DNA of 64,000 nucleotides from Arthrobacter sp. Soil764 (GCF_001428075.1 NZ_LMSI01000019.1:895-64894), one strand, 5' to 3'. Positions 1 to 8,344 are shown, counted from the first letter of the stretch. Notes: generated by a model not told the origin, from the letters alone. Numbers and translations are program-made.

Positions 1-232
1 GGGCCCATCTGGACCTTGGCCTTGATCCATTCCGGTTTGCGTTCCACCGGGACCGCAGCGTTTCGCTGCTCGATCCGCAGCATCTTCCGGCCTTCAGGTG
101 CCAGTAGGTTCTTCAGGCCGACGAACTCGGGGCCCATCTGGACCTTGGCCTTGATCCATTCCGGTTTGCGTTCCACCGGGACCGCAGCGTTTCGCTGCTC
201 GATCCGCAGCATCTTCCGGCCTTCAGGTGCCA
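1..232. repeat. In-frame tandem direct repeat, period 129 bp
   Basis: Positions 1-103 are identical to 130-232, an offset of 129 bp or exactly 43 codons. Copy one is cut by the window edge. The 26-nt stretch at 104-129 between the identical parts encodes PEFVGLKNL of LipA. The repeat lies wholly inside the lipA coding region and keeps its frame. Confidence 0.95.
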
Positions 233-239
233 ATGTCAC
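1..239 (-). CDS. lipA: Lipoyl synthase LipA, N-terminal fragment with internal duplication
   Basis: LipA is the radical-SAM enzyme that inserts two sulfurs into protein-bound octanoyl groups to make lipoate. Only the first 79 codons lie in the window; the gene runs off the left edge before the cysteine motifs. The start is a GTG at 239-237 whose GTGA overlaps the lipB stop codon, so translation is probably coupled. The segment [20 protein letters not shown], followed by a stretch ending in KAKVQMGP, appears twice in frame with an offset of 43 codons. From memory, a normal LipA carries this N-terminal stretch once and continues from the KNL motif into a VKKEGLHT-like sequence. Here KNL leads back into LAPEGRK instead. 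Identity is clear from the N-terminal sequence and from lipB upstream. Whether the duplication is real cannot be judged from this window. Confidence 0.85.
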   Translation of the reverse strand, partial: MTLAPEGRKMLRIEQRNAAVPVERKPEWIKAKVQMGPEFVGLKNLLAPEGRKMLRIEQRNAAVPVERKPEWIKAKVQMG

Positions 240-904
240 AGTAGAGCTCCTTCAGGGCTCGAAACCAATGCTTCTTCATGTTTGCGGAATTCCTCCACGA
301 ACCGGTCCACGATATCCGCGGGCCGGATGTCCCTGCCTGTCTCCTGGGACATGGTGGTCACGCCGGCGTCTGTGATGCCGCAGGCGATGATCTGGCCGTA
401 GGGTGCCAGGTCGTTGCTGCAGTTGATGGCAATGCCGTGCATGGTGACACCGTTCAGGACGCGGATGCCGATGGCGGCGATCTTGCGGTCCGGACCCTTG
501 GCATCGGCCTTGATCCAGACACCTGCGCGGCCCTTGATGCGTTCGGCAGTGATGCCGTAGTCCGCCATGACGGAAATCATGACCTCTTCCAGACGCTCCA
601 CGTAATCACGGATGCCGGCGCGGTTCTTCAGCTTCAGGATGGGGTAGGCAATCAGCTGGCCCGGTCCGTGCCAGGTAAGTTTGCCGCCGCGGTCCACGGC
701 GACAACCGGCGTGCCGTCAAACGGCCGCTCGTGGTCCTCGGTCAGTTTGCCGGCCGTGTATACGGCGGCGTGCTCCAAGAGCAGGACTGTGCTGGGCGCA
801 ACTCCGGCGACAACCTTGTCATGGAGTTCGCGCTGGGCATCCCAGCCTTCCATGTAATCAACGAAGTCAGGGGCAAGACCCAGCCGTGAAAACTCAAGAG
901 TCAT
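236..904 (-). CDS. lipB: Octanoyl-[ACP]:protein N-octanoyltransferase LipB
   Basis: LipB moves octanoate from acyl carrier protein to the lipoyl domains of 2-oxoacid dehydrogenase E2 subunits and the glycine cleavage H protein, the first step of lipoate synthesis in the cytoplasm. The 222 residues match the usual family length. HGPGQL lies at 79-84, the catalytic lysine is K141 in [10 protein letters not shown], and the acyl-thioester cysteine is C175 in [12 protein letters not shown]. The gene overlaps lipA by 4 bp, forming a lipB-lipA operon. The lipoyl-bearing E2 gene and lpdA lie 8-11 kb away on the same strand. No Shine-Dalgarno sequence precedes the ATG; a TAAGCT hexamer sits 7 nt upstream. 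Confidence 0.95.
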   Translation of the reverse strand: MTLEFSRLGLAPDFVDYMEGWDAQRELHDKVVAGVAPSTVLLLEHAAVYTAGKLTEDHERPFDGTPVVAVDRGGKLTWHGPGQLIAYPILKLKNRAGIRDYVERLEEVMISVMADYGITAERIKGRAGVWIKADAKGPDRKIAAIGIRVLNGVTMHGIAINCSNDLAPYGQIIACGITDAGVTTMSQETGRDIRPADIVDRFVEEFRKHEEALVSSPEGALL

Positions 905-911
905 GGCATCC

Positions 912-917
912 AGCTTA
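912..917 (-). promoter_or_regulatory. Candidate -10 hexamer of lipB (leaderless)
   Basis: TAAGCT on the minus strand lies 7 nt before the lipB ATG. There is no purine-rich ribosome site between them. No good -35 box is seen. Confidence 0.4.
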
Positions 918-993
918 GACCCCGAAGCCGTGCCGGCCGGGTTTAGTGTCCAAGCTCACCGGCTGCCCGCTTTGTGACCGCAACAGCCGGGCC

Positions 994-1002
994 TGTGGAT
1001 AA
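994..1002 (-). other. Consensus DnaA box
   Basis: The minus strand reads TTATCCACA, a perfect match to the classical DnaA box. It is a single copy in the lipB-kinase intergenic region. There is no cluster of boxes and no AT-rich element, so this is not an origin. Confidence 0.45.
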
Positions 1003-1028
1003 CTTCTGCGGCGCGGCCGAAACTCGAC

Positions 1029-1034
1029 TAGACA
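1029..1034 (+). promoter_or_regulatory. Candidate -10 hexamer of the kinase gene
   Basis: TAGACA lies 6 nt upstream of the kinase ATG, with no Shine-Dalgarno sequence. The last base departs from the TANNNT pattern, so support is weak. Confidence 0.3.
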
Positions 1035-1040
1035 TGCAGT

Positions 1041-2678
1041 ATGGACGATGCACAGGCGCCGGAGGTTCCCGGTTACGACGTCGGGCGGTTGCTGGGCAGG
1101 GGCGGCAGCGCCGACGTATGGCTGGCCAGGGAACAAGGCAGCGGCAGGGATTTCGCGCTCAAGTGCTTCCGCTCCGGGTGCAGTGGAATCCGGGGCAGCG
1201 CAGCCCTCAGCGAGGAGGACGTGAGGCGGGAGATCCGGATCCTGTCCGTCCTGGAGCACCAGCACCTCATTAAGGCCCACGACGCGGTGCGCGTGGCGGG
1301 ACCCGGCGGCGGCACGGCCTTGAGCATGGATTATGCCGCCGGCGGCTCGCTGGCCCAGTTGGTGGCTGCCCGTGGCAGGCTCAGCGTGGGGGAGACGGTC
1401 ACCGTTCTGACCCCCATCGCCCAGGCACTTGGCTACCTGCATGGAAAAGGGTTCACGCACTCGGACGTGTCGCCGGGGAACGTGCTGTTCACGGGGCAGG
1501 GGAAACCGATGCTGTCCGACCTGGGTGTTGCGCGGATGCTTGGCGATCCGGGCAGCACAGGGACTGTTGGTACGGGGGGCTTCCTGGATCCGTCGCCGGT
1601 GGATGCCGTCCGCGCCGGACTCCAGCCGGGACGGGACGTCTACGCGGTGGCCGCCCTGGGCTGGTTCTGCCTGACGGGTGAGGCCCCTGGCCGCACCGCC
1701 GACCGTCCGCCGCTGTCCCTCCTGGTTCCCGGCGTCCCCAAGGATCTTGCGGCCGCCCTGGAAGCAGGACTGAACGAGGACCGGCGGCTGCGCCCTGACG
1801 CGCTGGCCCTGGCCACGGCCGTTTACCGCAGTGCCGAACCCCAGCCCGTGGATCTTTCGGATGCCGTCCATCCCACCGTCCTGCCGGAGCTGCTGACGCG
1901 GCGCCACGTTCCCGCCACCCCAAAAGGCGGCAGCCTTCGGGCGAAACTCCAGGGCGTGCGGCGGCGGGCGGTGACATCCCGCTGGTCCGCCCGGCCCGTG
2001 CCACAAGAGAACAGGAACCGGCGGCAGTCAAAGGCGGTGCAGTCCCGGGGTAAACATGCGGATGCGCCCCTTGCCTCCCGGGGTACCCGCATGCTTCTGC
2101 CTGTGATGGTCCCGGCCGTTGCCGCCGCCGCGGCGGGAATGTGGTGGCTGTCCGCGGGGTCAGGGCAGGAGATATGGGCCTCGGCAAACGTATCGCCGCC
2201 GGTGTCTGCGGACCCATCCGGGGCGGTCGCCGTCGGAACGGGCGCAGCTGCATCTGTTGACGGTGCCCGGCAGCGGGCCGGCGCAGTTGATCCCGTACTT
2301 GCCGTGCAGGGGCTGGCGGCGCTGCGGGACTATGCCTTCAGCAGCGGCAGGCTGGAACTGCTGTCGGAGGTGAACGCGTCCGGGTCTGCTGCAGCGGCCG
2401 CCGACGAGCGCACCGCCGGCGAACTTCATGCTTCCAGGCGCCGCCTTGACGGCTTTACCAGCACCCTGTCCGGGATGGTGGTGGAAGACGGGGGAACCGC
2501 GCACCAGGCCGTAGTCCGGGTCACCTCAGCCGCCTCCGGCTACCACACAGTCAGCGCGGATGGCACGGTGCTGGCAGCGGGTGCTCCCAGTCCGCCACAG
2601 CCCCTTCGGCTGGTCCTGGTGATGGTCGATGGCCGGTGGCGCGTTAGCGACATCCTTGCGGCATCCGGTTCCGGCTAG
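1041..2678 (+). CDS. Serine/threonine protein kinase-like membrane protein
   Basis: The protein has 545 residues. Residues about 10-270 form a Hanks-type kinase domain: glycine loop GRGGSAD near 19-25, ATP-binding lysine K41 in FALKCF, helix-C glutamate E64, catalytic loop HSDVSPGN at 140-147 and DLG at 160-162. The loop is unusual. The HRD arginine is serine, and the lysine normally two residues after the catalytic aspartate is also serine. Aspartates 142 and 160 and N147 remain, so activity is possible but uncertain. A proline/arginine-rich linker leads to one membrane segment at about 351-372. The remaining ~170 residues lie outside and match nothing I recognise. The stop codon shares CTAG with the stop of the convergent epimerase gene. 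The signal sensed is unknown. Confidence 0.85.
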   Translation: MDDAQAPEVPGYDVGRLLGRGGSADVWLAREQGSGRDFALKCFRSGCSGIRGSAALSEEDVRREIRILSVLEHQHLIKAHDAVRVAGPGGGTALSMDYAAGGSLAQLVAARGRLSVGETVTVLTPIAQALGYLHGKGFTHSDVSPGNVLFTGQGKPMLSDLGVARMLGDPGSTGTVGTGGFLDPSPVDAVRAGLQPGRDVYAVAALGWFCLTGEAPGRTADRPPLSLLVPGVPKDLAAALEAGLNEDRRLRPDALALATAVYRSAEPQPVDLSDAVHPTVLPELLTRRHVPATPKGGSLRAKLQGVRRRAVTSRWSARPVPQENRNRRQSKAVQSRGKHADAPLASRGTRMLLPVMVPAVAAAAAGMWWLSAGSGQEIWASANVSPPVSADPSGAVAVGTGAAASVDGARQRAGAVDPVLAVQGLAALRDYAFSSGRLELLSEVNASGSAAAAADERTAGELHASRRRLDGFTSTLSGMVVEDGGTAHQAVVRVTSAASGYHTVSADGTVLAAGAPSPPQPLRLVLVMVDGRWRVSDILAASGSG

Positions 2679-3577
2679 GCGCTGCCGCCCTTGCCGGCCA
2701 CCCAGCGGGCTGCATCTTCCAAACGTCCGTGCTGCCACTGGAACCCGGCCGATGACAGGACCGCAGGTTCCATCCGCTGGCTGTACAGCAGCAGCTCCTC
2801 GCCGAGGCCCGGCATGACGGTCCGCAGCACAGGTGCCGGAACCCGCAGCACGGCCGGCCGGTGCATGGCGTGGGCCAGGGCCCCGATGATCGTGGTGACG
2901 TCCGCCTGCTCCGGTGCGTTGACATTCACGGGGCCGGAGACCGGTGAGCCGAGGAGGAAAAGGAAGGCGGCGGTAACGTCCGGAAGCGTCACCCAGGGCC
3001 AGAACTGGTGGCCGTTGCCGAACGGACCTCCAACGCCCAAACGCAGCAGCGGAAGCAGCTTCCCCAGTGCTCCACCGGAACGGCTGAACACCACCCCGGT
3101 GCGGGGCGTTACCACCCGCACCCCTGCCGGAGCCGTGTGGGCAGCCTGCTCCCACTCAATGCAGATCTGCGCCAGCGTCCCGGAACCCGCGGGCGCGTCT
3201 TCGCGCAGGACCGTATAACCCGCATCGCCGTAGTAGCCCGAACCTGACTGGCTGATGAAGGTTGCCGGCGGAGCATCCAGCTGCGCCATGGCGTGCACCA
3301 AAGTCCTGGTGGGCCCCAACCGGGAACTGAACAGTTCCTCCAACCGCTTCCGCGTCCACGGCCTGTCTCCGATGCCTGCACCGGAGAGATTGACCACAGC
3401 ATCTGCCCCGGCCAGCGCGCCTGGATCCAGGATGCCGGCGGCGGGGTCCCAGCGGATTTCGGCGGGGCCGGCTGGCGGCCGGCGGACCAGGGTCGACACC
3501 GAGTGGCCTGCGCTGCGGAAGGCTGCGGACATGGAAGTGCCGATGAGCCCGGAGGCGCCGGCCATGACGATATGCAT
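2675..3577 (-). CDS. TIGR01777-type NAD-dependent epimerase/dehydratase family protein
   Basis: This is a 300-residue short-chain dehydrogenase-like protein of the YfcH/SulA-type group (TIGR01777). It begins with the Rossmann motif GASGLIG at residues 6-12. It also has the family motifs SGAGIGDRPWT and SGSGYYGD and a C-terminal domain typical of this group. I take the start as the ATG at 3577, because MHIVMAGASG is the normal N-terminus and the five residues upstream add nothing. The biological role of the family is poorly defined, and NAD(P) binding is inferred from the fold. It is convergent with the kinase and divergent from the tricorn protease gene. Confidence 0.85.
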   Translation of the reverse strand: MHIVMAGASGLIGTSMSAAFRSAGHSVSTLVRRPPAGPAEIRWDPAAGILDPGALAGADAVVNLSGAGIGDRPWTRKRLEELFSSRLGPTRTLVHAMAQLDAPPATFISQSGSGYYGDAGYTVLREDAPAGSGTLAQICIEWEQAAHTAPAGVRVVTPRTGVVFSRSGGALGKLLPLLRLGVGGPFGNGHQFWPWVTLPDVTAAFLFLLGSPVSGPVNVNAPEQADVTTIIGALAHAMHRPAVLRVPAPVLRTVMPGLGEELLLYSQRMEPAVLSSAGFQWQHGRLEDAARWVAGKGGSA

Positions 3578-3638
3578 GGTCCATCTCACCATGGCAGCGC
3601 GCGTTGTGTACCTCCCGCTGCGCAGGTGGGGGGTTGAC

Positions 3639-3644
3639 TATGAT
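3639..3644 (+). promoter_or_regulatory. -10 hexamer of the tricorn gene (leaderless)
   Basis: TATGAT matches the consensus -10 at five of six positions and lies exactly 6 nt before ATG 3651, with no Shine-Dalgarno sequence. This supports ATG 3651 as the true start. Confidence 0.55.
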
Positions 3645-3650
3645 CGAACG

Positions 3651-6600
3651 ATGACCTCTTCGAGCTACTTCCGTTTCCCGCATGTGCACAGCGATCTGGT
3701 CACTTTCGTGGCCGAGGACGACGTGTGGATTGCGCCCCTGGACGGCGGCCGCGCCTGGCGTGTCTCGTCGCTCCAGCTTCCCGCCCGCAACCCGCGTTTC
3801 ACCCCTGACGGCAAGCGCCTGGTGTGGACGGTTGTGCAGGGAACGGCGCCGGAAGTCGTGTCGGCACAGGTCGACGGCGGCGGATACCGGCAGCTCACCT
3901 ACTTCGGCCACAGCACCACAAAGGTTAAGGGGTTCACCGCCGGTGGTTCCGTCGTGGTCACCAGCGCCTTCCGCCAGGCTGAGAGCCGGCACACCCACGC
4001 CTACAGCGTCCCCCTGGAGGGCGGCTGGGCGCAGGAGCTTCCATACGGTCCGGTGGAGTCCGTAGCCTTCGGCCCCGAGGTCGGCGATGAACGGCCCGTG
4101 GTGCTGGCAAGCGTGCTGTCGCGTGAACCGGCATGGTGGAAGCGGTACCGGGGCGGGACGGCCGGCAAGTTGTGGATCGACCGCGACGGCAACGGCGAGT
4201 TCGAGCGCCTGGTGCCGGACCTTGACGGCAACCTCACCGATCCGCTGTGGGTGGACGGCCGGATCGCCTTCCTGTCCGACCACGAAGGGTACGGCAACCT
4301 GTACTCGGTCCTTCCCAGCGGAAAGGACCTGCGCCGCCATACCGACCACCAGGACTTCTACGTCCGGCACGCCGCCACGGATGGAAAGCGGGTCATCTTC
4401 GAATCCGCCGGGGAACTCTGGATCCTCCGTGATCTTGGCTCGGAAGCCGTAAAGCTGGACATCACCCTCGGCTCGGCCACGCAGACCAGGCGTCCTGCCC
4501 TCCTTGATGCCGTCAAGCACCTTGGTGCGGTGGCGCCGGACGTGGCAGGTTCCGCCAGCGCGGTGGAGTCGCACGGGACCATCCATTGGCTGAGGCACAA
4601 GGATGGTCCGTCCCGCATCATCGAGGCCACCCCGGGAGTCCGCGGCCGGCTGCCGCGGCCGCTGGGGGACGGCCGCATCGCCTACATCGCTGACCACGAC
4701 AACGTGGAAGCACTGCACATCAAGGACATTGCCGCGCCGGTTCCGCACACTGCCGGGCACACGGGGGCAGGCGCCACCCAGGCCGCCGCAGCATCGGAAA
4801 CACCAGCGTCACCAACTCCCGGTTCCGGAGACACAGCAGAGACCGGCGCGGCAGGGACGGAAACGGTGAGCCTGCCGCAGCCTGTTCCCGCGGCCGGCGC
4901 GGCGGTACTGGAGGGACGTGCGCCCCACGTTGCCGCAGACGACGAACAGCAGGCAGATGTGGCCCCGGCTCCGGCACCCGCAGCTGACGCCCCGGAACCC
5001 GCGGCAGGGACAGGCATCATAGTCCCCACGCCGTCACGTGCCAGTTCGCTGGAAGCAAGCCCGGACGGACGCTGGCTTGCCCTCGGGACATCCTTTGGCG
5101 ACGTCTACGTCCTGGACACCCGCAGCGGCCAGCTCACGCAGGTGGCAAGCATCGGCGAAGGCAGCATTTCCGAACTGGCATGGTCCGCGGACTCGCGCTG
5201 GCTGGCCTGGTCCGAGCCGGTCACGTCCTTTGGTTCGCGCAGCCGGCTGCGGCTGGCTACTGTGGAGCGGCTCGACGCCGAACCGGTGGACGTTACCGAC
5301 GGCCGTTTCCGCGACGCCTCGCCGGCCTTCACCCCGGACGGCAGGTTCCTCGCCTTCCTGTCCAACCGCAGCTTCGATCCCGTGTACGACGGACATTCGT
5401 TCGACCTCTCGTTCCCCAGCCCCATCAAGCCGTACCTGGTGGCACTCTCGGCAGAGACGCCGTCGCCCTTTGGCCCGTCGGTTGATCCTGCCGGCGTGGA
5501 ACCGGAAACCGCATCGAACGCGGATGCCGCGGCAGGCGGCGACGGACGGGAAGATGCCGTGCCTGCCGTTCACGTGGACGCGGAGGGACTGGCGCACCGG
5601 GTCATCAGTGTCCCCGTGCCGCAGGGCAACTACACCTCGCTGAAGGCCGTTGACGGCGGCCTCCTCTGGCTCGACTCCGCCCTGGCCGGCGTAACCGGCG
5701 ACGGAAAAGCCAGCCAGGAGGACAAGGATGCCCGGCCCAGCCTGGTCCGGTATGACATCGCACGGCGCAAACAGACCACCCTGGTGGATGCCGTGGACAG
5801 CTACCGCCTCTCCGGCGACCGCAGCAAGGTGGCAGTCGTTGCCGACAAACAGGTCACCGTGGTTCCATCGGACGCCAAGGCGGACGAAGACTCCGGCAAG
5901 GTGGTCAAGGTGGACCTTGGCCGGATCCGCGTCCTCATGGACCCGCTCAGCGTCTGGGGCCAGGCCTTTGATGAGGCCTGGCGGCTGCAGCGGGACTTCT
6001 TCTGGACCGAGGACATGGCCGGGCAGGACTGGGACTCCATCCATGCCCGCTACCGGCCCTTGGTTCAACGGCTGGGTTCGCACGATGACCTGGTGGACCT
6101 CCTGTGGGAACTCCACGGCGAGCTGGGGACCTCCCACGCGTACGTGCGCCCCGCCCCTGTTACCGAACGTGGCAGCCGGGGACAAGGCAGGCTCGGCGCG
6201 GACCTCGCGCACACTGCCCGCGGCTGGGAAATTACCCGCATCCTGGCGGGCGAGTCCTCCGACCCCCTCGCGACCTCCCCGCTCACCAGGCCTGGCGTCG
6301 GTGCCAGGGCGGGGGACATCCTGCTGGCCATCGACGGCGTCCCGTTGTCCGAAGTCGTCACCCCGGCCATGCAGCTGGTGGGCGCAGCAGGCCGCGCCGT
6401 GGAGCTGACCCTCCTCAACGGCCCTGGGCACGGTGCTGCTGAAGGCACCCAGCGCCGGGTCGCCGTCGTGCCCATCAAGGATGAGGAACGCCTGCGCTAC
6501 CAGGAATGGGTTGCCGGCAACCGGCGGACTGTCCGGGAGGCCTCCAATGGAACCTTCGGCTACCTCCACATTCCGGACATGATGGCCAACGGCTGGGCCC

Positions 6601-7199
6601 AGCTGCACCGCGACCTCGATACGGAAACAGCGCTCGACGGCCTGATTGTCGACGTCCGCCGCAACCGTGGCGGACATACGTCGCAGCTGGTGGCGGAACT
6701 GATCGGCCGCAAGGTCACCGGATGGAGCATGCCGCGCGGGGAGAAACCGCGCACGTACCCGCACCACGCGCCCAGGGGGCCAGTGATCATCCTTGCGGAC
6801 GAGTTTGCCGGATCCGACGGCGACATCATCACCCAGGTGTCGAAGCTGCGGGGCATCGGCCCGGTCATTGGAACACGGACGTGGGGCGGTGTGGTGGGCA
6901 TCGACAACCGGTTTGCGCTGGCGGACGGCACGGGCGTCACCCAGCCCCGCTACGCCAACTGGTTCAGCGGCGGCGTTGGCTGGGGCGTGGAAAACTACGG
7001 CGTGGATCCGGACATCGAAGTGACCTACCCGCCCCACGCCTACGCGGCGGGCCGCGATCCGCAGCTGGAGTACGGCATCGGGGCGCTGAAGGAAATGATC
7101 CAGGAACTGCCCACCGACCGGCCGCCGGCCCGTTCGGGCTACCGCCGCCTGAAGCCCGCACCCCTGCCGGCCCGCCGGCAGGGGAGCCAGCAGCCGTAG
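3651..7199 (+). CDS. Tricorn protease homologue (S41 family peptidase)
   Basis: Tricorn is a large cytoplasmic protease that trims peptides released by the proteasome. The 1182 residues comprise N-terminal beta-propeller repeats (for example SPDGRWLALGT, TPDGRFLAFLS), a PDZ-like segment (GARAGDILLAIDGVPLS) and a C-terminal S41 catalytic domain. The catalytic histidine is in GTSHAYV near residue 828 and the nucleophile serine is in FAGSDGD near 1055. The domain ends with GGVVGIDNR and a C-terminal core. Between propeller segments, near residues 365-460, lies an Ala/Pro/Thr-rich insertion that looks disordered. The open frame extends upstream to 3255, but that part overlaps the epimerase gene and lacks homology. 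ATG 3651 with its 6-nt-spaced -10 box is preferred. PepA and a PAC2 protein nearby share the proteolysis theme. Confidence 0.92.
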   Translation: MTSSSYFRFPHVHSDLVTFVAEDDVWIAPLDGGRAWRVSSLQLPARNPRFTPDGKRLVWTVVQGTAPEVVSAQVDGGGYRQLTYFGHSTTKVKGFTAGGSVVVTSAFRQAESRHTHAYSVPLEGGWAQELPYGPVESVAFGPEVGDERPVVLASVLSREPAWWKRYRGGTAGKLWIDRDGNGEFERLVPDLDGNLTDPLWVDGRIAFLSDHEGYGNLYSVLPSGKDLRRHTDHQDFYVRHAATDGKRVIFESAGELWILRDLGSEAVKLDITLGSATQTRRPALLDAVKHLGAVAPDVAGSASAVESHGTIHWLRHKDGPSRIIEATPGVRGRLPRPLGDGRIAYIADHDNVEALHIKDIAAPVPHTAGHTGAGATQAAAASETPASPTPGSGDTAETGAAGTETVSLPQPVPAAGAAVLEGRAPHVAADDEQQADVAPAPAPAADAPEPAAGTGIIVPTPSRASSLEASPDGRWLALGTSFGDVYVLDTRSGQLTQVASIGEGSISELAWSADSRWLAWSEPVTSFGSRSRLRLATVERLDAEPVDVTDGRFRDASPAFTPDGRFLAFLSNRSFDPVYDGHSFDLSFPSPIKPYLVALSAETPSPFGPSVDPAGVEPETASNADAAAGGDGREDAVPAVHVDAEGLAHRVISVPVPQGNYTSLKAVDGGLLWLDSALAGVTGDGKASQEDKDARPSLVRYDIARRKQTTLVDAVDSYRLSGDRSKVAVVADKQVTVVPSDAKADEDSGKVVKVDLGRIRVLMDPLSVWGQAFDEAWRLQRDFFWTEDMAGQDWDSIHARYRPLVQRLGSHDDLVDLLWELHGELGTSHAYVRPAPVTERGSRGQGRLGADLAHTARGWEITRILAGESSDPLATSPLTRPGVGARAGDILLAIDGVPLSEVVTPAMQLVGAAGRAVELTLLNGPGHGAAEGTQRRVAVVPIKDEERLRYQEWVAGNRRTVREASNGTFGYLHIPDMMANGWAQLHRDLDTETALDGLIVDVRRNRGGHTSQLVAELIGRKVTGWSMPRGEKPRTYPHHAPRGPVIILADEFAGSDGDIITQVSKLRGIGPVIGTRTWGGVVGIDNRFALADGTGVTQPRYANWFSGGVGWGVENYGVDPDIEVTYPPHAYAAGRDPQLEYGIGALKEMIQELPTDRPPARSGYRRLKPAPLPARRQGSQQP

Positions 7200-7214
7200 C
7201 TCCAGACGGTAACT

Positions 7215-7262
7215 AAAACGCCCTGCCTGGCCGGAAAATCTTCCGGCCGGGCAGGGCGTTTT
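7215..7262. terminator. Bidirectional rho-independent terminator
   Basis: A 22-nt arm at 7215-7236 pairs with 7241-7262 around a 4-nt loop. A-runs on the left and T-runs on the right give a U-tract in both directions. It separates the convergent tricorn and osmC genes. Confidence 0.9.
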
Positions 7263-7281
7263 GGTTAGCGCGGGGCGGGGC

Positions 7282-7710
7282 CTAGGCCTCCAGCGTGGCG
7301 TCCAGCGTGATGTCGATGCTGGCGAGGGCGCCGGAGACGGGGCAGCCCACCTTGGCGTCCGCTGCGATCTTCTGGAACTCATCCTCTGAGATGCCGGGGA
7401 CGCGGGCTGACATGGTCAGGTGGCTGCCGGTGATGCCCGTGCCCGGCACGAAAGTAACATCTGCCTTGGTGCGCACTTCCTCCGGTGTGTGGCCTGCATT
7501 GGCCAGTTCATTGCTAAAGGCCATGGAGAAGCAGGCAGCGTGGGCTGCAGCGATCAGCTCTTCCGGGCTCGTCTTGCCGTTGGCCGCTTCAGTCCTGGCC
7601 TTCCACGTGACATCGAAGGTGCCCAGGCCTGAGGTGGCCAGGCTGGTGGTGCCGGAACCCTCCGTCAGGTTGCCGTTCCATACTGCGTTTGCTGAACGTG
7701 TTGCTGCCAT
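7282..7710 (-). CDS. OsmC/Ohr family peroxiredoxin-like protein
   Basis: The OsmC/Ohr family reduces organic hydroperoxides with a pair of redox cysteines. The 142 residues match the family. The first cysteine lies in AAHAACFSMAF and the second in KVGCPVSGALASI, the classical arrangement. TSPEELIAAAHAACF is the standard OsmC signature. The OsmC subgroup fits better than Ohr because of the extended N-terminal strand (ANAVWNGNLTEGSG). A GAGGAG ribosome site precedes the ATG. It is a single gene, ended by the shared terminator at 7215-7262. Confidence 0.9.
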   Translation of the reverse strand: MAATRSANAVWNGNLTEGSGTTSLATSGLGTFDVTWKARTEAANGKTSPEELIAAAHAACFSMAFSNELANAGHTPEEVRTKADVTFVPGTGITGSHLTMSARVPGISEDEFQKIAADAKVGCPVSGALASIDITLDATLEA

Positions 7711-7842
7711 GTCACTCCTCAGATTGATCCTTACCGGGGCAGGCTGCTGCCAGGACCCCGCCGCTACCCATCCTAGGGATTCGGCACCGCAGGCGCACGG
7801 GTTGTCCGCTGTCAGAGGATTGTGACCATGGCGTTAAAACGC

Positions 7843-7879
7843 CGCCGACGGCGCCCCTGTGAAGGGGGCGCCGCCGGCG
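7843..7879 (-). terminator. Rho-independent terminator of the small membrane protein gene
   Basis: Fifteen-nt arms at 7843-7857 and 7865-7879 pair with one mismatch around a 7-nt loop. The minus-strand transcript then meets a short U-run (AAAA at 7836-7839 on the plus strand). Confidence 0.75.
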
Positions 7880-7899
7880 TAGGGTGCGGATGGAGCCGC

Positions 7900-8253
7900 T
7901 TACTGCCACAAGGTGGCGATGGCGATGTTGACCAACGCCAGTCCGCCGACGCCGTGCGCGAGGCCGGTGGAGACAGGCTGCCCGTTCTTGACCTTGCGGG
8001 TTCCAATGACTGCCAGGACGGCAACCACGACGGCAATGACGAACTTGATGCCCAGCTTGGCGTAGTTGGGGTCGGAGTCCGGCAGGAACGGCAGGATGCC
8101 CATCATGGCGATGCCGGTGAGGAGCTGCAGGAAGGCGCCGTCACGCTGGCGCGGGTGCACCGTGGGGGTCCGCATCGTGGCGATCCAGTAGCCCACGATC
8201 ATGGCGGCGCCCACGACGTGCAGGAAGACCAGGATGTTGAAGAGAATATTCAT
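7900..8253 (-). CDS. Small four-helix membrane protein of unknown function
   Basis: The protein has 117 residues with about four hydrophobic segments, near 4-25, 42-57, 67-85 and 97-115. The loop between helices one and two is arginine-rich (RTPTVHPRQRDG). I do not recognise a family with certainty. The N-terminal histidine in FLHVVGAAMIVGYW resembles haem- or proton-channel-type helices, but this is only a resemblance. It is a single gene with its own terminator. The start is supported by a TAAGCT hexamer 6 nt before the ATG, again without a Shine-Dalgarno sequence. Confidence 0.7.
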   Translation of the reverse strand: MNILFNILVFLHVVGAAMIVGYWIATMRTPTVHPRQRDGAFLQLLTGIAMMGILPFLPDSDPNYAKLGIKFVIAVVVAVLAVIGTRKVKNGQPVSTGLAHGVGGLALVNIAIATLWQ

Positions 8254-8259
8254 GGCTCC

Positions 8260-8265
8260 AGCTTA
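8260..8265 (-). promoter_or_regulatory. Candidate -10 hexamer (leaderless) of the small membrane protein gene
   Basis: TAAGCT on the minus strand is 6 nt from the ATG. It is the same hexamer as in front of lipB. Confidence 0.4.
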
Positions 8266-8344
8266 GCCAGTCAGTTCTACGGCCCGTAGCAAAGCCACGC
8301 GGACGTCAGCTCCGGCGGCCCCGGGCTGCTTCAGCTTAAAACCG

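Noticed and set aside
3255..3650. 132-codon N-terminal extension of the tricorn protein
   Set aside because: It overlaps the epimerase gene on the other strand, has no family similarity, and lies upstream of a good -10 box for ATG 3651.
5034..7382. 782-codon open frame antisense to the tricorn gene
   Set aside because: GC-rich codon bias leaves long open antisense frames. The predicted protein is low-complexity Gly/Arg/His-rich with no domain, and the opposite frame encodes a clear tricorn.
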